This document shows, piece by piece, positions 53,026-62,506 of a stretch of 64,000 bases of DNA. Location of the stretch: positions 1,550,001 through 1,614,000 of the forward strand of contig NZ_JPOJ01000001.1 in NCBI RefSeq assembly GCF_000733855.1, in the 5' to 3' direction. How positions within the stretch are numbered: position 1 is the first letter of the stretch; each line of letters starts with the position of its first letter. A program made the position numbers and the translations under genes. This stretch comes from Methylomicrobium agile. Lineage in GTDB: Bacteria > Pseudomonadota > Gammaproteobacteria > Methylococcales > Methylomonadaceae. The notes under the pieces are model-generated. The model was not told where the DNA came from. It worked only from the letters and a program-made list of their open reading frames with translations, and searched no databases.

Positions 53026-54027
53026 TTATGCCCGGTTTATCGAGAAACTGACGACATCCCCGATGGATGGTTTGCCGAACAGCACCATCAGCAAACGGTC
53101 GATCCCGATCGCGATACCCGAGCAGTCGGGCAAGCCCGCTCTTAACGCCGCGAGCAGACGCTCGTCTTTTAACGCGACCGGCAATTTTTGTTGGCGGCGA
53201 GCCGCGAGTTCCTGATCGAAACGCCGGTTTTGCTCCTCCGGATCGGCTAATTCAAAAAAGCCGTTGCCCAGTTCGACGCCATCGATGAACAGCTCGACCC
53301 GGTCGGTAATCAGAGGATCGTGTTCATTCAGGCGCGCCAGCGAAGATTGGCAGGCCGGATAGCCGTATACCATGCACAAACGGCCGATTCCCAGATGCGG
53401 CTGAATCCGGTGGCTGAACAGGAAATCGAGCCAAGTCGCATGATCATCCCCGCAAACCGTGACCGCTTCCGGAAGTCCGGAAGCCTCGGCATAAGCGCGA
53501 TAATCGGCAGGCGAGAATTCGGCTGCGTTCAGGCGGGTATAGTCGGCAAACAGCGAACAGTAACCGAACCGCTGCGCCGGCTCCAGCGCTTTGATGCCTG
53601 CGAATAAGCTTCCGATCAGCGCCTCGCATTCGTCCATCAGGTCGGCCAGGCAAAAACCGACCCGGTACCATTCCAGCATCGTAAACTCGGGATTGTGAAA
53701 GCGGCCGGCTTCGCCGTTCCGGAATGCCTTGCAAATTTGATAAATGGAACCCGAACCCGCAGCCAAAAGGCGTTTCATCGCAAATTCGGGAGATGTCTGC
53801 AAATACATCGCTTGCCGTAAGGGAGGAAAATCGAACTCGGTGCGGAAAAAAGCCAGTTGCGGGTCGGTTCCGATGGCCTGGCTCAGCAGCGGTGTTTCGA
53901 CTTCGAGCACGTCCCGTGCACGGAAGAACTCGCGGATCTGCCGTAAGAGCTCCGCTCTTTGCCGCAAAAACTCGATGGAACAGCCGGGCCGCCAGTCGGC
54001 GCCGGAAAGATTGCCTGGATGGATCAT
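53026..54027 (-). CDS. epmA: EF-P–(R)-beta-lysine ligase EpmA
   Basis: The 333-residue protein is a class II LysRS-like catalytic core without an anticodon-binding domain (E. coli EpmA 325). It has EVETPLLSQAIGTDPQL, MYLQTSPEFAMKRLLAAG, FHNPEFTMLEWYR and the C-terminal GIAIGIDRLLMVLFG. The start at 54027 is chosen because the extension to 54093 runs through a GTACGC repeat. It attaches (R)-beta-lysine to EF-P Lys34. Confidence 0.93.
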   Translation of the reverse strand: MIHPGNLSGADWRPGCSIEFLRQRAELLRQIREFFRARDVLEVETPLLSQAIGTDPQLAFFRTEFDFPPLRQAMYLQTSPEFAMKRLLAAGSGSIYQICKAFRNGEAGRFHNPEFTMLEWYRVGFCLADLMDECEALIGSLFAGIKALEPAQRFGYCSLFADYTRLNAAEFSPADYRAYAEASGLPEAVTVCGDDHATWLDFLFSHRIQPHLGIGRLCMVYGYPACQSSLARLNEHDPLITDRVELFIDGVELGNGFFELADPEEQNRRFDQELAARRQQKLPVALKDERLLAALRAGLPDCSGIAIGIDRLLMVLFGKPSIGDVVSFSINRA

Positions 54028-54037
54028 GAGTGAAATT

Positions 54038-54114
54038 GTAGGGTACGCTGTGCGTACCTTGCCGAGAGGGTTGCGGAATGCGTTAGATATCAAGGCACGC
54101 GAAGCTTACCCTGC
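54038..54114. repeat. GTACGC-family repeat between epmA and efp
   Basis: A perfect left arm (54038–54058) is followed 35 bp on by a degenerate right arm (54094–54114, GGCACGC…TTACC). It looks like a decayed copy of the 20.4-kb type. Confidence 0.65.
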
Positions 54115-54185
54115 AAAAATGCTGCCGGGCCGCGATAAAGGCCAACCCGGCTGAAAGTCTTAATGGGAAAATGCGAGATTGTCGC

Positions 54186-54755
54186 TCAATCTTTCACGCG
54201 GGAAATATACTCGCCGGTCCGGGTATCGACCTTGATCACTTCGCCGGTCTGTACGAACAGCGGCACGCGCACGACCGCGCCGGTTTCCAGCTTGGCCGGT
54301 TTGCCGCCGCCGCCCGAGGTATCGCCGCGCACGCCCGGATCGGTTTCGACGATCGCCAGTTCGACGAAATTTGCCGGCGTGACGGCCAACGGCGCGTCGT
54401 TCCACAAGGTCACGGTGCAGTTGTCCTGGTCTTTCAGCCATTGCACCGCATCGCCGACCGTTTTTTCGTCGGCTTGATACTGTTCGAACGTGTCCGGCTT
54501 CATGAAGTGGCGGAAAGAACCGTCGTTGTAGAGATACTGCATTTCGACATCGACCACATCCGCACCTTCGAGCGTTTCGCCGGACTTGAAGGTTCTTTCG
54601 ATCACCCGCCCGGTTTTCAGATTGCGGATCTTGACCCGGTTGAATGCCTGCCCCTTGCCCGGTTTTACGAATTCGTTTTCGATGATCGCGCAGGGATCGT
54701 TATCCAGCATGACTTTGAGCCCGCCTCTAAATTCATTGGTGCTGTATGTGGCCAT
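54186..54755 (-). CDS. efp: Elongation factor P
   Basis: The 189-residue three-domain protein has the modified Lys in VKPGKGQAF at Lys34, the same position as E. coli EF-P. EF-P relieves ribosome stalling at polyproline. epmA lies downstream on the same strand and epmB diverges upstream, so substrate and both beta-lysylation enzymes are together. Confidence 0.96.
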   Translation of the reverse strand: MATYSTNEFRGGLKVMLDNDPCAIIENEFVKPGKGQAFNRVKIRNLKTGRVIERTFKSGETLEGADVVDVEMQYLYNDGSFRHFMKPDTFEQYQADEKTVGDAVQWLKDQDNCTVTLWNDAPLAVTPANFVELAIVETDPGVRGDTSGGGGKPAKLETGAVVRVPLFVQTGEVIKVDTRTGEYISRVKD

Positions 54756-54838
54756 TTTTTCCTCGAACCTAAAACAATGTAAAATCCCACCATTATAATA
54801 GAGGCTTTTGCCAATAGAAACCTCGAAAACGCCCTTTC

Positions 54839-55849
54839 ATGCCGGAACTCAACGAACAAACCGACCATTTTGCAAAAAACTGGCAGCGGCAGCTTGCCGA
54901 AGCTTTCACCGACATCGACGAATTCTGCGCTTATCTGAATCTTTCGGTCGAGCAATTGCCCGTATCGAAAGCGGCCGCTAAAAGCTTTGCGCTGAAAGTT
55001 CCGCGCAGCTTCGCCGAAGCCATCGAAAAAGGCAATCCCCACGATCCGCTGCTTCGGCAAGTGTTGCCGATTCGGGATGAAATGCTTTTTTTTCCGGGCT
55101 ATAGCGACAATCCGGTCGGCGATCTCGAAGCGTCGAACGCCGCGGGCGTGCTGCACAAATACCGCGGCCGGGTCTTGCTGATCAATACCGGCAGTTGCGC
55201 GATCAACTGCCGCTACTGCTTCCGCCGCAGCTTTCCCTACGCGGACCTGCAGCTCGGTAAGGAGAAGGAAATCGCCGCGCTGCGTTATATCCGCGAGAAC
55301 CCGGACATTACGGAAGTGATCCTGAGCGGCGGCGACCCTTTGCTGTTGAGCGACGAGCGCCTGCGGCGTCTGTTCCGGCAGATCGCCGGGATTGCGCATG
55401 TGAAACGGGTCCGGATCCACAGCCGCCTGCCGATCGTGCTGCCGGCCCGGATCACCCAAAGCCTGCTCGAAGTTCTGAGCCAAAGCGCCAAACCGGTCGT
55501 GCTGGTTGTGCATTGCAACCATTCGAACGAACTCACCGACCGGGTCGCCGAAGCCTGTCGTCCGCTCAAACAAAAAGGCATGATCTTGTTGAACCAATCG
55601 GTGCTTTTGCGCGGAGTGAACGATAAGGCAGCCGATCTGGTTGCGCTGAGCGAGCGCCTATTCGATTGCGGCATCATGCCCTACTATCTGCACCTCTTGG
55701 ACAAAGTCAGCGGCGCGGGTCATTTCGAAGTCGGCGAAGCCGAGGCTTTGGAACTGGTGCGGCGAATGTCGGCCGAATTGCCCGGTTATCTGGTGCCGAA
55801 GCTGGTCAAGGAAATCGCCGGCGCCGATTCGAAGCAAAGGATTTTATAA
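54839..55849 (+). CDS. epmB: EF-P beta-lysylation lysine 2,3-aminomutase EpmB
   Basis: The 336-residue radical SAM enzyme has the CxxxCxxC cluster motif in CAINCRYCFRR (C120, C124, C127) and ILSGGDPLLLSD. Length and the absence of the longer KamA tail fit EpmB. It converts (S)-alpha-lysine to (R)-beta-lysine for EpmA. It diverges from efp across an 83-bp gap. Confidence 0.94.
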   Translation: MPELNEQTDHFAKNWQRQLAEAFTDIDEFCAYLNLSVEQLPVSKAAAKSFALKVPRSFAEAIEKGNPHDPLLRQVLPIRDEMLFFPGYSDNPVGDLEASNAAGVLHKYRGRVLLINTGSCAINCRYCFRRSFPYADLQLGKEKEIAALRYIRENPDITEVILSGGDPLLLSDERLRRLFRQIAGIAHVKRVRIHSRLPIVLPARITQSLLEVLSQSAKPVVLVVHCNHSNELTDRVAEACRPLKQKGMILLNQSVLLRGVNDKAADLVALSERLFDCGIMPYYLHLLDKVSGAGHFEVGEAEALELVRRMSAELPGYLVPKLVKEIAGADSKQRIL

Positions 55850-55996
55850 ATTCCCGATTTCCCTCGCAAAATCGGAAAGTCAGGCCGGCTTGTCCGTAGT
55901 CAAAAAACAGTGGTTGAACTATACTGGGTTGCAGTCGCTTTCCGAACCTTTGGTCAAAGTTTTTAGCATATTTATCAGATACTAGGTACTGTCATC

Positions 55997-58900
55997 ATGT
56001 CGATAATCAATGGAAGTTCCAAGAACGATGTATTGAAAAGTTTGGCCGGAGATGACGATTTGACGGGAGGAGAAGCCGGCATACCGACGGGTATTTTTAA
56101 CGGCGTCGATACGGCGCTCTTTAGCGGAAAATATGCCGACAGCGCGACGGGGGTTGCCAATTACACTTTGACGGCGGCCTACGACGAGTCGTTCGGTTAT
56201 TATCTGGGGGTTACCGATAACAATGACGCCGACGGCGTCTCGGACGGCTCCGATCGTGTGCGGGCGGACATCGAAATCGTGCGCTTTGCCGATAGCGCCA
56301 GTGCCGACCCGAAGCCGACGTTCCTGTCCCTGACTCAGGAAATGGTGGCCAATGGGCTGACCGCCGGCAATCAAACCAATACTACGGTGTTAGCGCTTGC
56401 GAACGGTGGCTTTCTGAACTTTTGGCTGAGCGGGGACGGCTTTTATTTCAGGAAATTCAATAATGACACGACCAGCGACCGTTTCGAAACAAAACTGCTC
56501 GATAGCGTAAACGATGGCTTGAGTTCCGACATCACCGTCGCCAATTTCAACGACGGAAGCTTTGTCGTTGCCTGGAGTTCCGCGGATGCCGACGGTACGG
56601 GCGTTTATGCCCAGCGCTTCGATGCCAATGGAACGGCGGTTTCCCCTAAATTCCGCGTGAACGACACCATTACCGCGGATCAAGGGAGTCCGGCCATTGC
56701 CGTATTGTCCGAAGGCGGTTTTGTGGTTGCCTGGGTATCGGAAAATCAAGGCGATTCCATTCACGACGGCCAGAGCTTCGGCGACGACCCGAATCAATCG
56801 GGCGTTTTTGCGCAATGGTACGACGCGAGTGCCGTGCCGGTTCCAATCGGCTGGGAAGTCAAAGTCAGCGACAGCGGCGCGGCGCATCCGTTCCTCAGCG
56901 CGCTCGACAACAACCGCGTCGTCATCGGTTATGAAGGCATCTCGACCGGAACCGAGAAAATGACGATGAATGCCAAGATTTTCGACGATTACGGAAACGT
57001 CGAAAGTTATCTTTACGATTCGCAAAGCCATCCGGACATCGCGGACGGAAGCGGGCCGGGCGATGGGTATGATGCTTATGACGACCAGCTCGCTTCCATC
57101 TATGCCGATTACGCTGAAAGTCCGTTCAACATTAACTACGCCATCGAACCCAAAGCGCAAGTTTTTGATGATGCGGGCAATGCTATCGAAAACGAGCTTC
57201 GCCAGGAGACGAAAAACGCCGTTGCCGCCACCTTGACGCTGAATCATAAAACGGTGGTGGTTTGGCAGGCGCCTGTCGATCCCTACTTGATAGTTCCACC
57301 AACCGGCCAGGCGCGCGTCGACTACGATCGCAGCATCATGCTGCGCTTGTACGATAACGCGACGGGCGAGGCGCTGACTCAGGAAATCAAGGCCAATACT
57401 TTTACGCGCTACGATCAAAAGGAGCCCGCGGTGGCGGCGCTCAAGGACGGAGGCTTCGTCGTGGTCTGGCAGTCCATGTTGCAGGACGGCAGTTATCGCG
57501 GCATTTACGGGCAGAAATTCGACAACGACGGCAACAAAGTCGGCGACGAATTCCAGATTAACACCAAGGTGGCGGATTCGCAAAAAGAACCGTCCGTCAC
57601 CGGACTTGGCGATGGCGGTTTTGTCGTTTCGTGGGTGGCGGAATATCAGGATGGCAATCAACAAGGCAAATACCAGAATGGTTTGTCGGGCACCGAAATC
57701 ATCATGCAACGCTTCGATAAAGACGGCAACAAGATGGGGCTGTCAATCGCCGGTGGCGTGGACGATGACATTCTGAACATCGGGGGATCGCTGCCCATTC
57801 AAATGGATGGCGCGGACGGTAACGACCGACTGACTTCCGGGGACGGAAACGATACCTTGCGAGGAGGGGACGGCAACGATATTCTGGATGCCGGCAAGGG
57901 GAACGATTTTATGGTCGGCGGAGCCGGGGACGACCGCTTCATCGCCGGCGAAGGAAACGATTTCATTTACGGAGGAGCGGGCTCGGATACCCTTGTGCTG
58001 CTGGGCAGTAAACTGGATTACGAAGTCAAGAAAATCGGCAGCGGTTTTACCGTTCGTTCCTTGAATACGAATTATGCCGATATGGGCACCGATACGCTGC
58101 AGGGCGTCGAGTATTTGGAGTTCGCCGTCAAAACCGGCGAAACGGACGACGGCATCATCAGCCTGAACAGCTTCGGTTCGGGAGGCACGGGCGGTTCGGG
58201 AGGCTCCGGCAACACGATCGACGTGGCGGGGATCGAGCTTTCCGACTTCGACCTCAAGCATGCGAATACCTTGTCGGGAACGGATAAAAACGACACGCTG
58301 GCCGGCGGCAACACCAAGGGCGCTCCCGATACGCTGCAGGCCGGCAATGGCGACGACCTGTATATCGCCCTGGGCAAGGCGCTGATCATTTACGATAGCG
58401 GGGGCAACGATACCTTGCAGGTATCGACAATCAATGTCGACCTGTCCCAACCTTATAGCAGCAAGAATAAAATCAAGGGATTGCAGTATATCGAAAATGT
58501 CGAATTGGCCGGGAAAAAAGCCTTGAAGCTCGTTGGCAACGACGACAATAACATCCTGATCGGCAATGATGGCAACAACAAGATTATCGGCGGCGCCGGC
58601 AGCGATATCATTTCGGGAGGAAAAGGCAAGGATACCCTGACCGGAGGGGATGACGGCGATATATTCGTTTTCAAAGACATTTTATCGAAAAGCAATGTGG
58701 ATCTGATTACCGATTTCGAGAGCGGTTCGGACAAGATCCGCTTGAGCTCCGTTATCTTTAAAAACCTCGATTCAGACAATGACGGCATCATCAATTTCGA
58801 AAGCGCTCCCGGCTTGAAAAGAGCGCAAACCGATACGGCGTCTTTTATCGTTTACGATACGAAAAGCGGTAAATTGTATTACGACGAGGCTGGAAAAAGC

Positions 58901-59167
58901 CCCGTGCTTTTCGCCAAACTGGCCGCTACCGGCGATGGCGGGCAAGCCGGCGGACCGGCTCCCACCGAGGTTACGAGCGGCGGGTTTGGGGCTTCCTCGG
59001 GAAGCGGTCAGAATTCATCCGGAACCGGAACCGGAACCGGAACCGGAACCGGAACCGGAACCGGAACCGGTTTTGGTTCCGGGCCAGCAAGCCCCCCCGA
59101 AGTCGTACCCATCGGAACCAAGACTTTCCCGGATCTGTTGGTCACCGATTTCGACTTGCTCATTTAA
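55997..59167 (+). CDS. Large RTX-type calcium-binding repeat protein, probably type I secreted
   Basis: The 1056-residue protein has no N-terminal signal peptide. The first 590 residues or so contain degenerate repeats of the form GGFVVVWQS…QDG…GIYGQKFD, a putative beta-rich extracellular module. Then come hemolysin-type nonapeptides (GADGNDRLTSGDGNDTLRGG and on), a second RTX block near residues 840–890 (GNDGNNKIIGGAGSDIISGG) and the FVFKD…ITDFESGSDKI module. A Gly/Ser/Thr linker and a C-terminus ending PDLLVTDFDLLI follow. Such proteins bind Ca2+ outside the cell and are exported by type I systems, none of which is adjacent. Adhesin, S-layer-like or surface roles are possible. Confidence 0.82.
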   Translation: MSIINGSSKNDVLKSLAGDDDLTGGEAGIPTGIFNGVDTALFSGKYADSATGVANYTLTAAYDESFGYYLGVTDNNDADGVSDGSDRVRADIEIVRFADSASADPKPTFLSLTQEMVANGLTAGNQTNTTVLALANGGFLNFWLSGDGFYFRKFNNDTTSDRFETKLLDSVNDGLSSDITVANFNDGSFVVAWSSADADGTGVYAQRFDANGTAVSPKFRVNDTITADQGSPAIAVLSEGGFVVAWVSENQGDSIHDGQSFGDDPNQSGVFAQWYDASAVPVPIGWEVKVSDSGAAHPFLSALDNNRVVIGYEGISTGTEKMTMNAKIFDDYGNVESYLYDSQSHPDIADGSGPGDGYDAYDDQLASIYADYAESPFNINYAIEPKAQVFDDAGNAIENELRQETKNAVAATLTLNHKTVVVWQAPVDPYLIVPPTGQARVDYDRSIMLRLYDNATGEALTQEIKANTFTRYDQKEPAVAALKDGGFVVVWQSMLQDGSYRGIYGQKFDNDGNKVGDEFQINTKVADSQKEPSVTGLGDGGFVVSWVAEYQDGNQQGKYQNGLSGTEIIMQRFDKDGNKMGLSIAGGVDDDILNIGGSLPIQMDGADGNDRLTSGDGNDTLRGGDGNDILDAGKGNDFMVGGAGDDRFIAGEGNDFIYGGAGSDTLVLLGSKLDYEVKKIGSGFTVRSLNTNYADMGTDTLQGVEYLEFAVKTGETDDGIISLNSFGSGGTGGSGGSGNTIDVAGIELSDFDLKHANTLSGTDKNDTLAGGNTKGAPDTLQAGNGDDLYIALGKALIIYDSGGNDTLQVSTINVDLSQPYSSKNKIKGLQYIENVELAGKKALKLVGNDDNNILIGNDGNNKIIGGAGSDIISGGKGKDTLTGGDDGDIFVFKDILSKSNVDLITDFESGSDKIRLSSVIFKNLDSDNDGIINFESAPGLKRAQTDTASFIVYDTKSGKLYYDEAGKSPVLFAKLAATGDGGQAGGPAPTEVTSGGFGASSGSGQNSSGTGTGTGTGTGTGTGTGFGSGPASPPEVVPIGTKTFPDLLVTDFDLLI
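59021..59068 (+). repeat. Eight tandem GGAACC hexamers inside the RTX gene
   Basis: Eight perfect copies encode a Gly-Thr dipeptide run in the linker before the C-terminal export region. Copy-number change would be in frame, lengthening or shortening the linker. Confidence 0.9.
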
Positions 59168-59253
59168 CCATCAGCGAGAGTATTTGGATTGGGTCGGTCA
59201 TCCCTTTTCCCGGGTTTCCCCGTCGGCCGCTTATCCTCTATTGCCCGGCTTGG

Positions 59254-59413
59254 GTTACACCCCCAAGGGCAAAAGCCGCTGTAGGGTACGCTCGACTGCA
59301 TGGGCAGAGATTTGCTCCTCGGCAACCGCTCCCTGCGTTGCCCTACCTCCTGTATCCCTACAGTCGTGCAATCTCTGCATTCACGCCATCCATGGGGTTC
59401 ATGCAGGAGGTAG
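59254..59413. repeat. Structured repeat region downstream of the RTX gene
   Basis: The left end (59254–59292) matches the composite repeat at 37053. Inside are inverted pairs CTGTAGGG (59279)/CCCTACAG (59356), GCAGAGATT (59304)/AATCTCTGC (59370) and CTACCTCCTG (59343)/CAGGAGGTAG (59404). The 59168–59504 gap has no gene I can support. Confidence 0.55.
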
Positions 59414-59450
59414 ATCGCGTCGGGAACACGCGATCGAGAACAATGCAGCT

Positions 59451-59503
59451 GTAGGGTACGCTGTGCGTACCACGGAGGGTGAAACGGTACGCACAGCGTA
59501 CCC
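59451..59503. repeat. GTACGC-family inverted repeat at the broken edge of the prophage remnant
   Basis: Arms 59451–59471 and 59486–59503 are reverse complements around a 14-nt spacer. The truncated portal gene begins directly after the right arm. Confidence 0.8.
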
Positions 59504-59504
59504 G

Positions 59505-60461
59505 CAGCAACGCAAGCTGGCCTTGTCGAGCAAGGAATGGACGGTCGAGCCCGGCGGCACCCAGCGCGCCGACAAGGCCGCGGCGGATTTTATCAAAGAG
59601 CAGCTCGATCACATCCTGTTCGATCGGTTGACCGAAAAGATGCTGTCCGGCCTGTTTTGGGGTTATGCCGTATCGGAATGCCTGTGGGCGCGCGACGGTC
59701 AATTCATCGCCCTGGCCAACGTGAAAGTCAAGAAGCAGCGCCGTTTCGGCTTTGCGCCGGACGGCTCGCTGCGGTTGTTGACCTCGCGGGCGCCGCAAGG
59801 CGAGGCACTGCCGGCGCGCAAGTTTTGGGCCTATGCGACCGGCGCCGACGACGATGACGATCCGTATGGGCTGGGCCTGGCGCACTGGCTGTATTGGCCG
59901 ACGTTTTTCAAGTTGTCGGTCGTCAAGTGACTAACCGACTGGAACTTTCCCGGCGCCAAGCCGCCGCGCGTGTGGCGCGAAGTCGAAGCGCCGGAAGATT
60001 TGAAGAAGCGCGCCGATCGCGACAAAGTGATATTCGATATGGGCTATAAGCCGACGCTGCAATACGTCAAGGATACGTATGGCGGCGAATTCGAGGCGAA
60101 GCCCGACACCAATGCCTCCACGAATGACCCGGTAGCCCTGGCAAACCGTGCGCCCGCCCGGCCGGATAACGCCGGGCGGAAGGCCGATAATCCGGCCGCG
60201 CAATTTGCCGAAGCCCGTCCGCTCGACGATCCGCCGGGCGAAATGGTGGATCTGTTGGAGCGCGCCGCGCAGCCGGCGGTCGATGGGCTGATGGAGGCGG
60301 TGCGCGGCGTGCTGCATTCGTCCGCGGACCTGCTCGAAGTGCGGGAGCGGCTGGCGGAGATCTTTCCGGCCTGGGACAAAGAAGCGCTGGCGGCGGTGTT
60401 TGCCGAGGCGTTTTTAGCGGCGGAGTTGGCCGGCCGGGGCGATGTGAACGAGGGGCGTTGA
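59505..60461 (+). pseudogene. Mu-like phage portal protein (DUF935), truncated and internally deleted
   Basis: The first piece (59505–59930) reads RKLALSSKEWTVEPGG, then LSGLFWGYAVSECLW… and HWLYWPTFFK, typical of the DUF935 portal (Mu gp29 type). It lacks the true N-terminus. It then hits a stop. The second piece (59931–60461) resumes as LTDWNFPGAKPPRVWREVE, the family's C-terminal part. The segment normally between them (roughly 130–160 residues) is missing. It is therefore a pseudogene with an internal deletion at about 59920–59931, and its 5' end is replaced by a GTACGC repeat. Confidence 0.8.
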
Positions 60462-60486
60462 TGACGACGCGTCCGAGTCTGCGGTA

Positions 60487-61887
60487 ATGGGCGTCCGGTA
60501 CGGCTCGCTGCCGTTCAAGGAACAAATTGCCTTTTGGCGGGCCAAGGAGCTGGTCCCGACCGAGCGCTGGAACGATCGGGTTCGCGAGCAGCACGATACA
60601 GCGTTTACCGTCGCCGGGGCCATGCAGGCCGATCTGCTGAGCGATCTGCACCAGGCGGTGACCAAGGCCATCGAGCAAGGCACCACGCTGGCCGAGTTTA
60701 CCCGCGATTTCGAAGCGATCGTGGCAGCCCGCGGCTGGACGGGCTGGACCGGCGAAGACACCCAAGCCGGGCGGGCGTGGCGGGCGCGGGTGATCTACGA
60801 GACCAATCTGCACGCCTCATACCAGGCCGGGCGCTGGGCACAGGTGCAGGCGGTCAAGCAATTCCGGCCGTACCTGATCTATCGCCATTCCGATGCGTCG
60901 ATCCATCCGCGGGAGCTGCACGTCAGCTGGGATGGCCTGGTGGTGGCGCAGGACGATCCCTGGGCGCAGACGCACTGGCCGCCCAACGGCTGGGGCTGCA
61001 AGTGCCGGATGTTCGCCTTGTCCGAGCGCGACTTGCGCAAGCTGGGCAAGACCGGGCCGGACACGCCGCCGGATGACGGCCACTACGATTGGACCGATCC
61101 GAAGACCGGCGAGATTCACCGCTTTCCTCAAGGGATCGATCCGTTCTGGGACTATGCGCCGGGGCGGTCGCGGGCGGACGTGGTGCGGGAGCAGGCGTTG
61201 CGCAAGGCCGAGGGATTGCCGCCGGCGATGGGGGATGAGCTGAAGGCGTTTTTGAGCAGCCGCGACCCTCTGACGGACAAGTATTTCAACGGTCGCGTGG
61301 AGGTGCGCGATCCGGATGGGGTGATGCCGAAACTGGGTATAGATGCGGCTGGGGCGGCCAGTATGATGGGCGCACCGGATGGCAGCGTGATCGAATTGAT
61401 AGCCGTCGATAATGCCTATGAATTCGAGGCAACCGGACCATTGTTACAAAACGCGATGATGCGGCATTTGCAGGCGGATGTGAGTGGTCTTGTCATGCAT
61501 AACGATTATTTTGCGCTGGAGCCGGCATTTCGCAAACAAAAAATTGGAACGCGCAGTTTTGCGCTGCAAGTGGTGGCATTGGCTGATCTAGGAGTCGCCA
61601 GTATAAAAACGTATGCCGCGGGGTCTTTCGAGGAAAAAGCGTATAATGGCTATTATACGTGGCCGCGATTGGGCTACGATGCGCCGCTAACCGCCCAAGA
61701 TATCGCCGCACTACCGCCGGAATTGCGGACCGCGCGAAGCGTACTGGACCTGATGGCATCGGAAGCCGGCCGGGCGTGGTGGCAAACGCATGGCGGTCCG
61801 CGAGTGATGGTGTTCGATTTGTCAGCCGGCAGCCGATCACGGCTTGTTTTACAAGCCTATCTGGAAAACCAGGGGATTCGATTATGA
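60487..61887 (+). CDS. MuF-type phage head morphogenesis protein with GNAT-like C-terminal domain
   Basis: The 466-residue protein begins with a Mu gp30 (F)-type domain (SLPFKEQIAFWRAKELVPTE, TNLHASYQAGRW, and the closing WPPNGWGCKCRM near 164–174), complete to about residue 250. The remaining 200 or so residues are not standard MuF. LEPAFRKQKIGTRSFALQVV (345–362) followed by ADLGVASIKTYAAG and NGYYTWPRLGYDA (387–399) has the look of an acetyl-CoA-binding GNAT fold, although the first Gly of the R/QxxGxG motif is Lys. MuF proteins with C-terminal toxin domains are known from temperate phages. The stop overlaps the next ATG (ATGA), typical of toxin–immunity coupling. Confidence 0.72.
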   Translation: MGVRYGSLPFKEQIAFWRAKELVPTERWNDRVREQHDTAFTVAGAMQADLLSDLHQAVTKAIEQGTTLAEFTRDFEAIVAARGWTGWTGEDTQAGRAWRARVIYETNLHASYQAGRWAQVQAVKQFRPYLIYRHSDASIHPRELHVSWDGLVVAQDDPWAQTHWPPNGWGCKCRMFALSERDLRKLGKTGPDTPPDDGHYDWTDPKTGEIHRFPQGIDPFWDYAPGRSRADVVREQALRKAEGLPPAMGDELKAFLSSRDPLTDKYFNGRVEVRDPDGVMPKLGIDAAGAASMMGAPDGSVIELIAVDNAYEFEATGPLLQNAMMRHLQADVSGLVMHNDYFALEPAFRKQKIGTRSFALQVVALADLGVASIKTYAAGSFEEKAYNGYYTWPRLGYDAPLTAQDIAALPPELRTARSVLDLMASEAGRAWWQTHGGPRVMVFDLSAGSRSRLVLQAYLENQGIRL

Positions 61888-62063
61888 AATTCAATGTAGA
61901 CCGTGAAAAGTTCGAACGCGCCATGAAAGAGCTGAAGCCCACGACCGAAGAAGAGCAGCGGCGCAGGTTGGAAGAAGGGTATGCGCGCGGTAACCGCGAG
62001 GAGCCGGATAATCTGGGTCTGGATGATGAGCTGGAATACCTTGAGAAGTTGCGCAATCAATAA
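61884..62063 (+). CDS. 59-aa charged protein coupled to the MuF fusion, candidate immunity protein
   Basis: ATG 61884 overlaps the MuF stop by 4 nt. The product is highly charged and helical (FERAMKELKPTTEEEQRRRL), with an acidic C-terminus (LGLDDELEYLEKLRNQ). It is followed 2 nt later by the phage gpG gene, so it is an insertion between two genes that are normally adjacent in Mu (gp30, gp31). I recognise no family. Position suggests an antidote or regulator of the C-terminal domain upstream. Confidence 0.65.
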   Translation: MKFNVDREKFERAMKELKPTTEEEQRRRLEEGYARGNREEPDNLGLDDELEYLEKLRNQ

Positions 62064-62065
62064 TC

Positions 62066-62506
62066 ATGGCCGGCGCATTTATCGAAGTTGAGTTTGACGA
62101 CCGCGCGGTACAGCAGCTGTTGCGGCGCCTGGTTGATCTGACGGGCGATTTGGAGCCCGCTTTCGCGGATATCGGCGAATATTTGACGAGAAGCCATGAC
62201 GAACGCTTTGGTCGACAGGTTGCGCCGGACGACGAGCCGTGGAAGGAATTGTCCCCCAGCTACCTGGCGCGCAAGCCGAAAAACCAGGACAAGATCTTGA
62301 CGCTGGAGGGTGATTTGCGGAGATCGCTGCATTATGAAGTCTCGGCCGATCAGCTGTTGTTCGGGACGGGTTCGAAGTACGGCGCGACGCACCAATACGG
62401 CGACCCGCGCCGGCATATTCCGGAGCGGCCGTTTTTGGGCGTATCGGATGACGATCGGGATGAGATTCTGGACATCATTCGCGATCATATCCAGGCCGCG
62501 CTGTGA
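62066..62506 (+). CDS. Mu gpG-like phage virion morphogenesis protein
   Basis: The 146-residue protein resembles phage virion morphogenesis proteins of the Mu gpG/gp31 type: FDDRAVQQLLRRLVDLTGDL, SHDERFGRQVAPDDEPW, ILTLEGDLRRSLHYE, YGATHQYGDPRRHIPERPFLG. It looks intact. It follows MuF and the small coupled gene in Mu gene order. No terminase, protease, capsid or tail genes follow, so the prophage is a remnant of about 3 kb. Confidence 0.82.
   Translation: MAGAFIEVEFDDRAVQQLLRRLVDLTGDLEPAFADIGEYLTRSHDERFGRQVAPDDEPWKELSPSYLARKPKNQDKILTLEGDLRRSLHYEVSADQLLFGTGSKYGATHQYGDPRRHIPERPFLGVSDDDRDEILDIIRDHIQAAL

Noticed and set aside
59021-59068. Phase-variation tract switching the RTX gene on and off
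   Set aside because: The unit is 6 bp, so copy changes keep the frame; only linker length can vary.
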